A DNA stretch of 41,726 nt from an uncultured bacterium (lineage in GTDB: Bacteria > Patescibacteriota > Microgenomatia > UBA1400 > PJMF01): assembly GCA_903842795.1 (NCBI GenBank), contig CAIMNJ010000004.1, forward strand, positions 1-41,726. Direction: 5' to 3'. Below, piece by piece: positions 1 to 9,558 of this stretch (the stretch's first letter is position 1; each line of letters opens with the position of its first letter). The notes under the pieces were generated by a model. That model was not told where the DNA came from. It did no database searches and worked only from the letters and a program-made list of their open reading frames with translations. A program made the translations under genes and the position numbers.

Positions 1-2
1 AA

Positions 3-665
3 AAAGAAAAAATTAAAGATAAGAATTATTTATTTTTTATTTTTACTTTATTACTTTGTTCTTTTTTGTTTGTTTTTCTAAAAAGTCCAATAATTACGAA
101 TAACTACTATTACGCTCCTTTTTTCCCCATTACTCTGATTGCTTTTTCTCAGGTAGTTTTTAATATATACAAAAAAAATAAACTTTTTTCTTTTTTATTA
201 TTCATAATAATAGCTTTTGGTTTGAATAAAGATCTTTCGGAATACGATCATAAATTTCCTACTAATGACTATCCGGTTTCAATGAAACTTTCATCAATAC
301 TTTATGAATACCATCGTCATACATTTAATTTTGAACAACCATTTTTTATAAATACGTATACTTATCTTATTGGTAATGACAAGACAACTCCCTCATATAT
401 AAATATTTTTGAAGGTATTCTTAATAAAAAACTAGCAAAACTTGTTCCTTATGATTACAACCTTTTGCAAAATAATTACCCTAATCAAGTTAACTACTTA
501 ATTTGCGATCATTATCCGTACGACTTTGATAAATCAAAAATCTACAAAGATTGTATTGATAATTTTTCTTCAGAAAAGACTAATTTTGAATATAAAAAAA
601 TAGATTTTGTCGGTGGAGTGTTTGGCAAAACTTATAGCGGATCCATATATAAATTAACTCAATAA
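3..665 (+). CDS. C-terminal part of multi-pass membrane protein, probably GT-C/GT39-like glycosyltransferase (5' truncated by window edge)
   Basis: The frame stays open from base 3 to the stop at 665; hydrophobic segments FFIFTLLLCSFLFVFL and FPITLIAFSQVVF followed by a soluble tail; adjacent to glycosyltransferase genes. Confidence 0.55.
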   Translation, partial: KEKIKDKNYLFFIFTLLLCSFLFVFLKSPIITNNYYYAPFFPITLIAFSQVVFNIYKKNKLFSFLLFIIIAFGLNKDLSEYDHKFPTNDYPVSMKLSSILYEYHRHTFNFEQPFFINTYTYLIGNDKTTPSYINIFEGILNKKLAKLVPYDYNLLQNNYPNQVNYLICDHYPYDFDKSKIYKDCIDNFSSEKTNFEYKKIDFVGGVFGKTYSGSIYKLTQ

Positions 666-1700
666 TTTTTGATAAATTTTAAATGATTTAGAATCACAGT
701 AATTATTCACAATTGTTTCTTTTGCCTTTTTGCCTATTTCCATCATTTTTTCTTTATTATTTAGAATATTTTCTATTTTCTTTATTGCATTTAATTGATT
801 GTTAATTGGTAGGAGAACGCCATTTTCCATGTCACATATAATTTCCCTATTCTCAGGAATATCACTAACAATACATGTCAAACCACAAGCCATAGCTTCC
901 AGCAAACTCAAAGATAATCCTTCCATTTTTGTTAAAAATATAAAGACATTTGCTTTTTCTAGATGTTTTTGAACTTCTTCTACATGCCCCAAAAAAAATA
1001 TTTTTTGATTTATTTTTTTTGATTTAGCATATTTAATTAGTCCCTTTTTTTCTGGTCCTTTACCTAAGATAGTAAAAATAAAATTAGCTCTTATCTTAGA
1101 TAGTAAATCAATTGTATATTTTAAATTTTTTCTTTTTTCCAATACTCCTGAATAAATGAAAGAAGTGTGGCCGCAATCATTTATTTTGCTCATTTTGTTT
1201 GTTTTTTTAAAAAAAATATCATCTAAACTATTTGGAATACAAATGACATTTTGTTTTTTGATTTTTTTTATTCTTTTTTCAACAGTTTTACCAACCGCGA
1301 TGTTTAAATCGACTAAAAATAACGAAAAATAAAACAAAATGTTTTTAAATATTTTCCAAGGAGATTCGTTTAAAAATCCAAAACTTGGTCTAATTGTAAT
1401 ATGTTTATATTTAGACCAGCCAAGAAATAATCTGTTTATAAAAACAAAATATTCAGATCTCAATTCTTTGGTCAAAATCAGGCAATCATTATTTTTTTTC
1501 AAAAAATAAAAGAAGTTTTTGTGATCGATTCTGCTGATGTTATCAGTTGATAGAAAATCATTTTTTAATTTACCACTGTTTTTTAAAGCAACTAGAAAAA
1601 TGAGGAATTTTTTTTTGGTTAAAAAATTGATTAAGCGCAGCAAATGTTGATTGTGAGAAACATCGTCAAAGTTATTTATTAAAATAATTATTCTTTTCAT
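654..1700 (-). CDS. Glycosyltransferase family 4 (GT-B)
   Basis: FIYSGVLEKRKNLKYTIDLL, ILGKGPEKK, FFLGHVEEV, FIFLTKMEGLSLSLLEAMACGLTCIVSDIPENREII are classical GT4 C-domain motifs; start chosen at MKRIIILINN (1700), ATGA overlap with the upstream gene. Confidence 0.85.
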   Translation of the reverse strand: MKRIIILINNFDDVSHNQHLLRLINFLTKKKFLIFLVALKNSGKLKNDFLSTDNISRIDHKNFFYFLKKNNDCLILTKELRSEYFVFINRLFLGWSKYKHITIRPSFGFLNESPWKIFKNILFYFSLFLVDLNIAVGKTVEKRIKKIKKQNVICIPNSLDDIFFKKTNKMSKINDCGHTSFIYSGVLEKRKNLKYTIDLLSKIRANFIFTILGKGPEKKGLIKYAKSKKINQKIFFLGHVEEVQKHLEKANVFIFLTKMEGLSLSLLEAMACGLTCIVSDIPENREIICDMENGVLLPINNQLNAIKKIENILNNKEKMMEIGKKAKETIVNNYCDSKSFKIYQKLLS

Positions 1701-3151
1701 TGCTGTTGGTATTGCCCTTGAAGAGTAAACGGTCCATAACAAATTTTGTTTTGGCAAATTTTTTCTTTAATTTTCTTTATATTTTCTTTATCCCCATCTG
1801 TTTTCATCGGATCAGTAATAAAGATTATGTGATTTTCATACATTGATTCATTTGGAATGGAAAAATTACTAATTTCAGTCATCTTTATCCATTGTTCTTT
1901 GTAACCATTTATTATGATTCCGTCATAGTAGCCATCGAAATAGTATTCCCTAAGAGGATCCATTACATAAGATCTATTGCTAATGATCACAAGAGTTAAT
2001 TTATCATCAATTGTTTCTGCTGCTTTTTGTATTTCTACAAATTGGTCTAAACCCTGGAAACCATTTTCCAATTTGTAAGATGTGTTTGAGATTTTAAATA
2101 TATAAATCAAAAAAAGTACAATTGCCAGAAGCTTATTTTTTTTATTTTTAATTTGACTAATGATCATTGGTGCTAAAAATAAAAAAATAAATGAAACTAC
2201 AAGCATGTTTCTTGGTATAAAAATTGGGTTTTTCTGAGAAATAAAAAAAGAAACTAAAAGAGTTACAAAAAAACAAAATAGAGATAATAAAATGATTGTA
2301 AATTTTTTGTTTTTATATTTGCTGTTAATTATTGGGATTGTATTAGCAATGATAACAATGATTATTGTCGCGTCAAATTGGGTTTTTTTTAATAAACCCA
2401 TATATTCTGTCAGTGTTCCTCTAATTGTTTCATAGTCTGGAACTCCAGAATACAATTCCAATCCGAGAGCAGATGATAAACCAGATAAAAATATTGGAAT
2501 TTGAAGAGACATAAAAAGACTAGCTGTTAAAACACTTTTCAAAAATTTAAGTAATATTTTTTTTGAAAATCTTTTTGTTACTGCTGAAACCAACAAGGTC
2601 AAACATATTGCTATCCAAAGCCAAATAAAGGAGTAATCTGTATAAAAACCAAGTACAGCAAACAAGATAAAAAGTGTATGATTTTTTTTGCTGCCATTGC
2701 TTAATATTTTTTGCATGTAATAGATGGTTGCAAACATAAAGAGCATTTCGAATGCATACATTTTTTGTTGGAAACCAAGGTTTACAAAAAAATAATTAGT
2801 GGCAAAAAAAAGTACAGATAAAAATCCCATCAACCAATTGCTTGTATTCTTACCTATTTTATAAAGGAAATATGTAGCTGGAATAAAAGCGATCAGACTT
2901 GGTATTCTCAAAAAAAATGCTCCAGTACTAATTTTTTGCCAAAAATGTAGGAATATATAAAAAAATTGGGGATGGCATTTATCCCAATGTTCTAAAAAAA
3001 TCAATTCTCTTAGAGAGTTACGAATTGAGACGATGAATATAGAAGCCTCATCTCCCCAAAAAGACAGGGTTAAAGCAGCTCTTATTCTTAAATACAGTCC
3101 AATAAAAATAGCAGCAAATATAAGAATTTTTTTTATTATATTTTTATTCAC
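1697..3151 (-). CDS. Membrane glycosyltransferase, GT39/PMT-like (GT-C)
   Basis: Multi-pass protein with N-terminal LRIRAALTLSFWGDEASIF (acidic motif in first loop) and FFLRIPSLIAFIPATYFLYKIG, typical of the family. Confidence 0.75.
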   Translation of the reverse strand: MNKNIIKKILIFAAIFIGLYLRIRAALTLSFWGDEASIFIVSIRNSLRELIFLEHWDKCHPQFFYIFLHFWQKISTGAFFLRIPSLIAFIPATYFLYKIGKNTSNWLMGFLSVLFFATNYFFVNLGFQQKMYAFEMLFMFATIYYMQKILSNGSKKNHTLFILFAVLGFYTDYSFIWLWIAICLTLLVSAVTKRFSKKILLKFLKSVLTASLFMSLQIPIFLSGLSSALGLELYSGVPDYETIRGTLTEYMGLLKKTQFDATIIIVIIANTIPIINSKYKNKKFTIILLSLFCFFVTLLVSFFISQKNPIFIPRNMLVVSFIFLFLAPMIISQIKNKKNKLLAIVLFLIYIFKISNTSYKLENGFQGLDQFVEIQKAAETIDDKLTLVIISNRSYVMDPLREYYFDGYYDGIIINGYKEQWIKMTEISNFSIPNESMYENHIIFITDPMKTDGDKENIKKIKEKICQNKICYGPFTLQGQYQQQ

Positions 3152-3245
3152 AAGTAATAATTCTATCTTAGTTAGTATTTAAGTGTTAAATGTAATAAAC
3201 GTTTGTGACTTATTTAGTTATAATATGTTATAAAATATTATTAAA

Positions 3246-6080
3246 ATGTGGTTTAGCAAAAAACGCTATCTTTTCTTGTTTTCTGGCTTGTTGCTTCTTT
3301 TCTCATTTTTCATTTATAGGGTTAAGTTTAATTCTAGTTGGTGGCAGATCGCTACTCATGGCGAAAATTTCCTTTCTCCAATCGTAACAAATAACAATGT
3401 TTACTGGACGAATAATCTTGGAGAGGTTTACTCTTTAAAAAAAAGTACTGGCAAAATAGTTTGGACCATACAATTGCCAGCAAGAGATCCATATAGCTTA
3501 TCTGCCTACATGGATAAATTATTTGTTTTTACTCCAAGTGGAAGAGTGTTTTGTCTTTCCGCCAAAAATGGTAAATTGCTTTGGTCTTTTGCCACTGAAG
3601 ATCAAAGTAACTTGTTGTCTTATTTTCACATAAAAAATAATAGTGCTTACATTAATAGTAGCAATGCAAACATATACGCAATTAATTTACGCAATGGTTC
3701 TCTAGAGTGGAAATTTTCTAGTCAAAAATCACTAAGCTCTGTTTCAAATAATGGATCAAATTTATTTGGAAAGTTGGAATCAAATAATGGAAAACTAATT
3801 TTTGCCAGTATTGATGGGAATATTTATAAAATTAACCCAAAAACAGGAAAAGTTATTTGGCAAAATTATGTTGGAGGATTTGTAACAGCTACACAGTTAA
3901 AAAACAATATTTTTTATTTTGCAAAAGAGAGCGGAGAAATTATTGGCTTAAGTTCCAAAAGCGGTGAGACGCTTTATAGTGATAGCGAAAATAAAGATGA
4001 AATTTTATGTTTTAGAGATATTTCTTTTTGGCAAAGTTTGCCTAATATTTCCTCTTTAGATGAAATCAAGCATGCTTTAAGAAATTCTTTGCTTTTTATT
4101 ACCAATGGTGGCAAAGTTATTTCAATTTCTTCCAATTTAGGCAAGAAAGAAGAAAACTTTGACCTGAAATCTAGGCCGACTGATTGTCCAACAATTATTA
4201 ATAATTATGGCTATATTTCCAACAAAGATGGTTTGTTATTTGGTTTCAGGCCACATTCAAAAATAACTGAACAATATATTAAGCTCGATAGTTTTTTACT
4301 TTTCAATTCTAGATTCATTAGTTCTTTTCAGTTTTCTTTTTTAAATTACTTTTTTCCAAAATATGGATTAAAAATTATGGCTAGCAGTGATGGTGGCGGT
4401 TTTTCTCTAACAAATGTCTTAAGTGGCGAAAAAGAATGGTCTTATTTTCCTACAGGAAAAATTGTTTCTCAGCCAAAGATTAATGATAAATTTTTATATT
4501 TTGTTGATACAGATGGGCGTTTATCTAGAATTTATTTAAATAATGGCAGAATTCCAATTAGCTGGTTTGATAAGAGATATGAATTAAAGCAAAAAACAAT
4601 TCAAATCAAAGATAACCAAATTTATGAGTTTACCGTTACTTATGATGAATCAAAATTTCCAAATCCTTGGAACCAAATTAAATTAAAGGCAGAATTTATA
4701 AATACAGATACAAATAAAAAAATAGAAATAAATGGTTTCTATTATGATCAAAATACTTGGAAAATAAGGTTTAATCCTCCCTTACTTGGTGAGTGGAAGT
4801 GGAGTATGGCAATGTGTTTTCCAGATGGAACCAAATTAAATAAATATGGATCTTTCGTTTCATCAACAGATACTAAAAATACATATATCAAAATTAGCAA
4901 CCAACATCCTGATAAATTTACTTTGGATGAAAAGACAGAATTTGTTCCAATAGGTTTTCAAGATGCTGTGAAAGATTTTAATAAAAATGGAACGAATTTA
5001 GATGATTGGTCAATAGAGGAAAGAGCTACTGGCAGTTCTGAAATAATTGATTTAAAAAATTATCTTGATACGTATGGGAAAAATGGAAAAATATTTAATA
5101 CATATAGATTTGGTGTAAATAACGCTTCTTTTGAATTGTTTGATCGTTTATACGTTGGAGCGCAACCATCAATAGAAAATGGCAAAATGCTGGATGAGTT
5201 ATTTTTTAATTTAAGAAATAACTCATTTCATATCTGGATGAGTTTATTTAGTTTTTACATAAATCAAAATCCAGTTTTGATAGAAAAAATATTTTTGGAA
5301 GAATACGTTAAATATGTTGTCGCAAGATATGGCGCCTATGTTGATATTTGGGAAATTGGTAATGAAATTAAACTTTCTGATAAGGACGCGAGTTACTATG
5401 GTGAGATGATTAGGTCTTTTGATCATGAAAATAGACCAATAACCACTAGTTGGGAAAAACCAAATTTAGATGAAATAGAAGTGGTTTCTTTACATAAGTA
5501 CGACAGCGATCTTCCAAATAAGATAGATTTGGGCTTACTCAAATCTACTGAACAATATCTTTCTTTTTCTAAACCAATAGTTTTTAGTGAACTGGGAAAT
5601 TTAAATAGCAGTTGGGATAAAGATTCAGCAGACAGGATGAGGCTTAGAAGTTGGTCAGGGTTATTTAATAATATTTCATTTATTTTTTGGAATACTTCTG
5701 ATAGTAGGAGTTACTATAATTCAGCCATCCATAATGCCAACTTATATATTGGTGAAGAAGAGAGAAAACAAATAGAGGTTCTTAATCAGTTTTCTAATAA
5801 TATTTCTATTAGTGCTGTTAGAAAAAGAATTGTGACATCAAGTGATTATGTGAGAGGTTATGGAATTGATACAGAAAATGCTTTTTTTGGTTATTTTGTA
5901 TGTGAGACGCCAAAGCAAGGATTTCTTTTTAGTAACCCTACTAAAAAATATGGTTTTATTGAATGGATTAGCCCAAAAGATGGAAAGTTGCTTGATAAAA
6001 AAAATATTTCTCCATTAGAGAGGAATATTGTTGCTCCAAGTTGCGAACTTGATTTAGCGATGAAAGTGATATATTTATAA
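3246..6080 (+). CDS. Membrane-anchored PQQ-like beta-propeller fused to a DUF5060-like and clan GH-A-like glycoside hydrolase domain
   Basis: N-terminal TM; repeats of the type 'xxKTGKxxWxx' (LKKSTGKIVWTI, LSAKNGKLLWSF, INLRNGSLEWKF, INPKTGKVIWQN); then FTVTYDESKFPNPWNQIKLKAEF...NGFYYDQNTWKIRFNPPLLGEWKW (DUF5060-like) and WEIGNE...PIVFSELGN (putative acid/base and nucleophile Glu). Confidence 0.75.
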   Translation: MWFSKKRYLFLFSGLLLLFSFFIYRVKFNSSWWQIATHGENFLSPIVTNNNVYWTNNLGEVYSLKKSTGKIVWTIQLPARDPYSLSAYMDKLFVFTPSGRVFCLSAKNGKLLWSFATEDQSNLLSYFHIKNNSAYINSSNANIYAINLRNGSLEWKFSSQKSLSSVSNNGSNLFGKLESNNGKLIFASIDGNIYKINPKTGKVIWQNYVGGFVTATQLKNNIFYFAKESGEIIGLSSKSGETLYSDSENKDEILCFRDISFWQSLPNISSLDEIKHALRNSLLFITNGGKVISISSNLGKKEENFDLKSRPTDCPTIINNYGYISNKDGLLFGFRPHSKITEQYIKLDSFLLFNSRFISSFQFSFLNYFFPKYGLKIMASSDGGGFSLTNVLSGEKEWSYFPTGKIVSQPKINDKFLYFVDTDGRLSRIYLNNGRIPISWFDKRYELKQKTIQIKDNQIYEFTVTYDESKFPNPWNQIKLKAEFINTDTNKKIEINGFYYDQNTWKIRFNPPLLGEWKWSMAMCFPDGTKLNKYGSFVSSTDTKNTYIKISNQHPDKFTLDEKTEFVPIGFQDAVKDFNKNGTNLDDWSIEERATGSSEIIDLKNYLDTYGKNGKIFNTYRFGVNNASFELFDRLYVGAQPSIENGKMLDELFFNLRNNSFHIWMSLFSFYINQNPVLIEKIFLEEYVKYVVARYGAYVDIWEIGNEIKLSDKDASYYGEMIRSFDHENRPITTSWEKPNLDEIEVVSLHKYDSDLPNKIDLGLLKSTEQYLSFSKPIVFSELGNLNSSWDKDSADRMRLRSWSGLFNNISFIFWNTSDSRSYYNSAIHNANLYIGEEERKQIEVLNQFSNNISISAVRKRIVTSSDYVRGYGIDTENAFFGYFVCETPKQGFLFSNPTKKYGFIEWISPKDGKLLDKKNISPLERNIVAPSCELDLAMKVIYL

Positions 6081-6104
6081 AAAACTATTTAATATTTAAC
6101 AAAA

Positions 6105-7424
6105 ATGCTTTTATCATTTGTTTTTCCAGTTCATAATGAAGGAAATATAATCATTTTCCAAATTGAAAAATTTATCAGTTCTATTAATCAAAAATATAAA
6201 AAAAATTTTGAAATAATTCTGATTGAAAATGGGAGTGTTGATAATTCTTGGTTTTTAATTAAAAAATTAGAAAAAAAATATCCATTTATTAAGTCTTATA
6301 AATTGCCTTACCCAACCTATGGAGGAGCTTTAAGAAGAGGATTGATGTCTGCTGTCGGAAGAAAGATTTTTTTTCTGAATGTTGATTATTTTAACTTTGA
6401 TTTTATATGTAGAGCTATTCGCCTTTTAAATACAGTTGACGTTGTTATCGGTTCAAAGACTTTGGCAAGCAGTGAAGATAGAAGGCCTTTCTTAAGAAGA
6501 TATGCTACTTACTTTTTTAATGTTTTTTTGCGTTTTATTTTGAATTATCCGGGAACAGATACTCACGGAATTAAAGCTTTTCGTAGAAGCAAGGAACTTA
6601 TAGCTACGGCAAAAATATGTCGATCTCAGAACGAACTTTTTGATACAGAACTTATTCTTCGTCTGACTAGACATGGTGCAATTTTTGTTGATTTGCCACA
6701 AAATGTTTCCGAAATTAGACCAACTAGGTATGCCATAAGTAGAAGATTGAGGGCAACTTTTGTAGATTTTTTTTCTATTATCAAAACAAAATACTTTTTT
6801 GGCAAAAACTTTTTTCCTTTGCTCGTTGATGCAGATGATTTTGGGATGTCTAATAAAATTAATCTTGAAATTCTAAATGAGGCTGAATCTGGTGGCCTTG
6901 ATATCGTTTCAATTATGCCTAATTTGGTTAAATTAAGAGATATAAAAAAATTAAAAAAAATAGATAATTTAATTGATTATTCTATGCATTTTAATCTCTT
7001 GAGGGGTAAGCCATGTTCTCCTGCAGGTAAAGTTGGAAGTTTAATCAATGTCCATGGAAATTTTTATTCTTTGCCAATATTTGTTTTTAGATTGTTTTTT
7101 GGCCTGATTGATTTTGAAGAAATTAAAACCGAATTCTTTGCTCAATATAAGTCGCTACTCGATATGGGAATTGAAGCTAATTATTTAAACTCAGAGCAGC
7201 ATACTCATGTACTTTCACCAATTGGCCTGATTTTGGAAAAAAACATATCTAAAACCAAAATTAAAAAGATAAGGAGTGTAGAATCGTCAGTTCATTCTCT
7301 AGATAGAAAATATTTCAGGAGAGTTTGCTTGGTTATTTTAAGAAATATTTTTAATTATAGATTTTCTAGATTCGTAGATTTTAAAAAGAAATACGATGCT
7401 TATATTGTTCATCTTGGACTATAA
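6105..7424 (+). CDS. GT2 glycosyltransferase fused to YdjC/ChbG-family deacetylase-like domain
   Basis: N-terminal FVFPVHNEGNII...IILIENGSVDNS...YGGALRRGL (GT2); C-terminal LLVDADDFGMSNKIN, DYSMHFNLLRG, NSEQHTHVL (YdjC metal-site style motifs). Confidence 0.8.
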   Translation: MLLSFVFPVHNEGNIIIFQIEKFISSINQKYKKNFEIILIENGSVDNSWFLIKKLEKKYPFIKSYKLPYPTYGGALRRGLMSAVGRKIFFLNVDYFNFDFICRAIRLLNTVDVVIGSKTLASSEDRRPFLRRYATYFFNVFLRFILNYPGTDTHGIKAFRRSKELIATAKICRSQNELFDTELILRLTRHGAIFVDLPQNVSEIRPTRYAISRRLRATFVDFFSIIKTKYFFGKNFFPLLVDADDFGMSNKINLEILNEAESGGLDIVSIMPNLVKLRDIKKLKKIDNLIDYSMHFNLLRGKPCSPAGKVGSLINVHGNFYSLPIFVFRLFFGLIDFEEIKTEFFAQYKSLLDMGIEANYLNSEQHTHVLSPIGLILEKNISKTKIKKIRSVESSVHSLDRKYFRRVCLVILRNIFNYRFSRFVDFKKKYDAYIVHLGL

Positions 7425-7439
7425 TTTATTTGTTAGTCT

Positions 7440-9545
7440 ATGAAGCAATTTTCTAAAACTATTTTTTATTTAGTTTTTTTTATTCTCTTTTTGCTTTCTT
7501 TTGTTCTAATAGAAGGTGATTATAAATTTTATCTGTTCTTTTTATGGTCAGCCTTTTTGCTGTTTTTTAGTTGTCTTTTAAAAAAGACTAATTATAAAAA
7601 TTTTTTATTGTCATTTGTCTTGTTGTCTTTATTTTTTTTATCAACGATTTTTTCTAAAAGTATTCCACTTTCAATAGAGAAAATGCTTTTTTATCTTCTT
7701 TCGATTTCTATTTTTATTTTTTTCTATGATTTGCCAAAGAAAAATTTTAATCGGGAGCTATTTCTGCACTATTTTTCTTTAATTACAATAACTTTAAATT
7801 CTGTTGTTTTGTTTTATATTTTTTTTGAACAGCCTCAGAATTTTCTTTCTGGAATGAATCTATTGGTTAGAAGTTACGGGCACAATCACTATGCGGCTTT
7901 TCTTCTTTTAATGCTGCCTGTTTTTTGGTGGCAGTTTTTGTTTTCAAAAGATGAGTGGTGGCTTTCTAAAAAAGAAAGTAAATTTTTATCAATTGTTTTA
8001 TTGCTCTCATCTTATTTATTGATAATTTTTAGCTTAGCGAGATTGGTTTTGATAATTTCATTATTTCAGTTGCTTTTAATCTTTTTCATCAATAAAAAAT
8101 ATATTTTAAAAACTGAAAAAAATGAATTTACTCAAGCAGCAGTTCATGCTTTCACTATTGCTCTTATAGTAGTTGGTTTTGTTTTTTTGTTTTTATCGTC
8201 ACCATTAAATAATGGTAAAAACAATTTTTGTCCTTTTATTTTTATTAAGAAAGAATTGTGCAAACCAATTCTACAAAATGACAGAATACATTATTGGAAA
8301 ATAGGCTATTTAACTTTTAAAGAAAATCCAATAATTGGTTCAGGTTTAAAAACATTTAATTTTGTTGGAAAGCATTTTCCAACTGAAAATTATCAGTTCA
8401 CTTCTTACGCACACAATATTTTTATACATAATTTAGCTGAGGGTGGTTTGTTGGCTGGAGGTTTTTTTATTTTTTTTATTTTAAGAATTTTTTATAAAAG
8501 TTTTTTAGTTGCTAAAAATTCTAACGATCCATTAAAAAAACTTCTTTTTTTATCAGCGTTAGCATCTTTAATTAATGCATTGTTTGACTTTGATTGGCAT
8601 TTTTTTGTAATTTTTTCTTCGACTTTAATTTTTTTAGCAATGATTTTGCATAGTGATAGTGATCATGCGGATTCAAAAAAAACAAATCTCAATATTTTTT
8701 TTATTTTCACCTTTTTGACTGCTGGCTTTCTTGCTCTTGGATATTTTCAGGCAGATATTTGGCGTCAGCAAGAAAAAAAAGATTTGCTTGTAAAATATTT
8801 TCCGTATTTTGATAGACAGGTTCGTTTTTTGATTGGCGATGGTTTGTCTGCAGATAATTTTGAAAAACTTTATTCTTTTTACAAAAATGATTCAAACTTT
8901 ATTTATCACTTTTCACTTACTAACGGCATCTCTGAAGATAAGAAAATTAAATTACAACAAGAACTAGCAGACATCGATCCAATTCTTTTTATAAAAAATA
9001 TTGACTTTTCCAATTTGAGTAAAAGGGCAATAGAGCCAAATGTGGATAATTTTTTTAGAATTGCAGATAAATATAATTTATTGAATGGATATAATTTCAT
9101 TACTTACGAAGTAAAAATTAAATTGTTCAGACAAATTATTTCTTTGGCTAATAGCAGCTATCAAGATGGAGAGCTGGAGCTCGCCTCCAAACTTTATAAG
9201 CAATCGCTTTTATTGAATCCATTTATGCCTGACTCAACCAATCTTATTTTCTTGAAAGAAAATAATTACGACAAGTTAGTTCTTTTCTTAAAATTGTTTA
9301 GGGATTTTGATCCAGAAAAAATGCACAAACATGCTGGAAGCTACGTATTTCTATATGAAAAAACTTTAATTTACTTGTTCAAAAACAATCGCTTAGATGA
9401 TTTTTTTGAGTTATCAGACTCAATTTCGAAGTATAGATCTGATTTTTCTTCCATCTTAATATTTGACTTAAAAAGATTTTCCAGAACGACAGAAGAACTA
9501 AATAGAATTGAAAAAGTTGGTAAACATTTTAATGTGATAAATTGA
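7440..9545 (+). CDS. O-antigen ligase/polymerase-like membrane protein (Wzy_C-like) with C-terminal TPR-like region
   Basis: Multi-pass; RSYGHNHYAAFLLLMLPVFWW, NPIIGSGLKTFNFVGKHF, SYAHNIFIHNLAEGGLLAGGFFIFF; C-terminal YQDGELELASKLYKQSLLLNP resembles TPR. Confidence 0.8.
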   Translation: MKQFSKTIFYLVFFILFLLSFVLIEGDYKFYLFFLWSAFLLFFSCLLKKTNYKNFLLSFVLLSLFFLSTIFSKSIPLSIEKMLFYLLSISIFIFFYDLPKKNFNRELFLHYFSLITITLNSVVLFYIFFEQPQNFLSGMNLLVRSYGHNHYAAFLLLMLPVFWWQFLFSKDEWWLSKKESKFLSIVLLLSSYLLIIFSLARLVLIISLFQLLLIFFINKKYILKTEKNEFTQAAVHAFTIALIVVGFVFLFLSSPLNNGKNNFCPFIFIKKELCKPILQNDRIHYWKIGYLTFKENPIIGSGLKTFNFVGKHFPTENYQFTSYAHNIFIHNLAEGGLLAGGFFIFFILRIFYKSFLVAKNSNDPLKKLLFLSALASLINALFDFDWHFFVIFSSTLIFLAMILHSDSDHADSKKTNLNIFFIFTFLTAGFLALGYFQADIWRQQEKKDLLVKYFPYFDRQVRFLIGDGLSADNFEKLYSFYKNDSNFIYHFSLTNGISEDKKIKLQQELADIDPILFIKNIDFSNLSKRAIEPNVDNFFRIADKYNLLNGYNFITYEVKIKLFRQIISLANSSYQDGELELASKLYKQSLLLNPFMPDSTNLIFLKENNYDKLVLFLKLFRDFDPEKMHKHAGSYVFLYEKTLIYLFKNNRLDDFFELSDSISKYRSDFSSILIFDLKRFSRTTEELNRIEKVGKHFNVIN

Positions 9546-9558
9546 GAAAGTTTTGACT

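Noticed and set aside
3205-3387. ORF 3205-3387
   Set aside because: Out-of-frame overlap with the N-terminus of the better supported ORF 3246-6080
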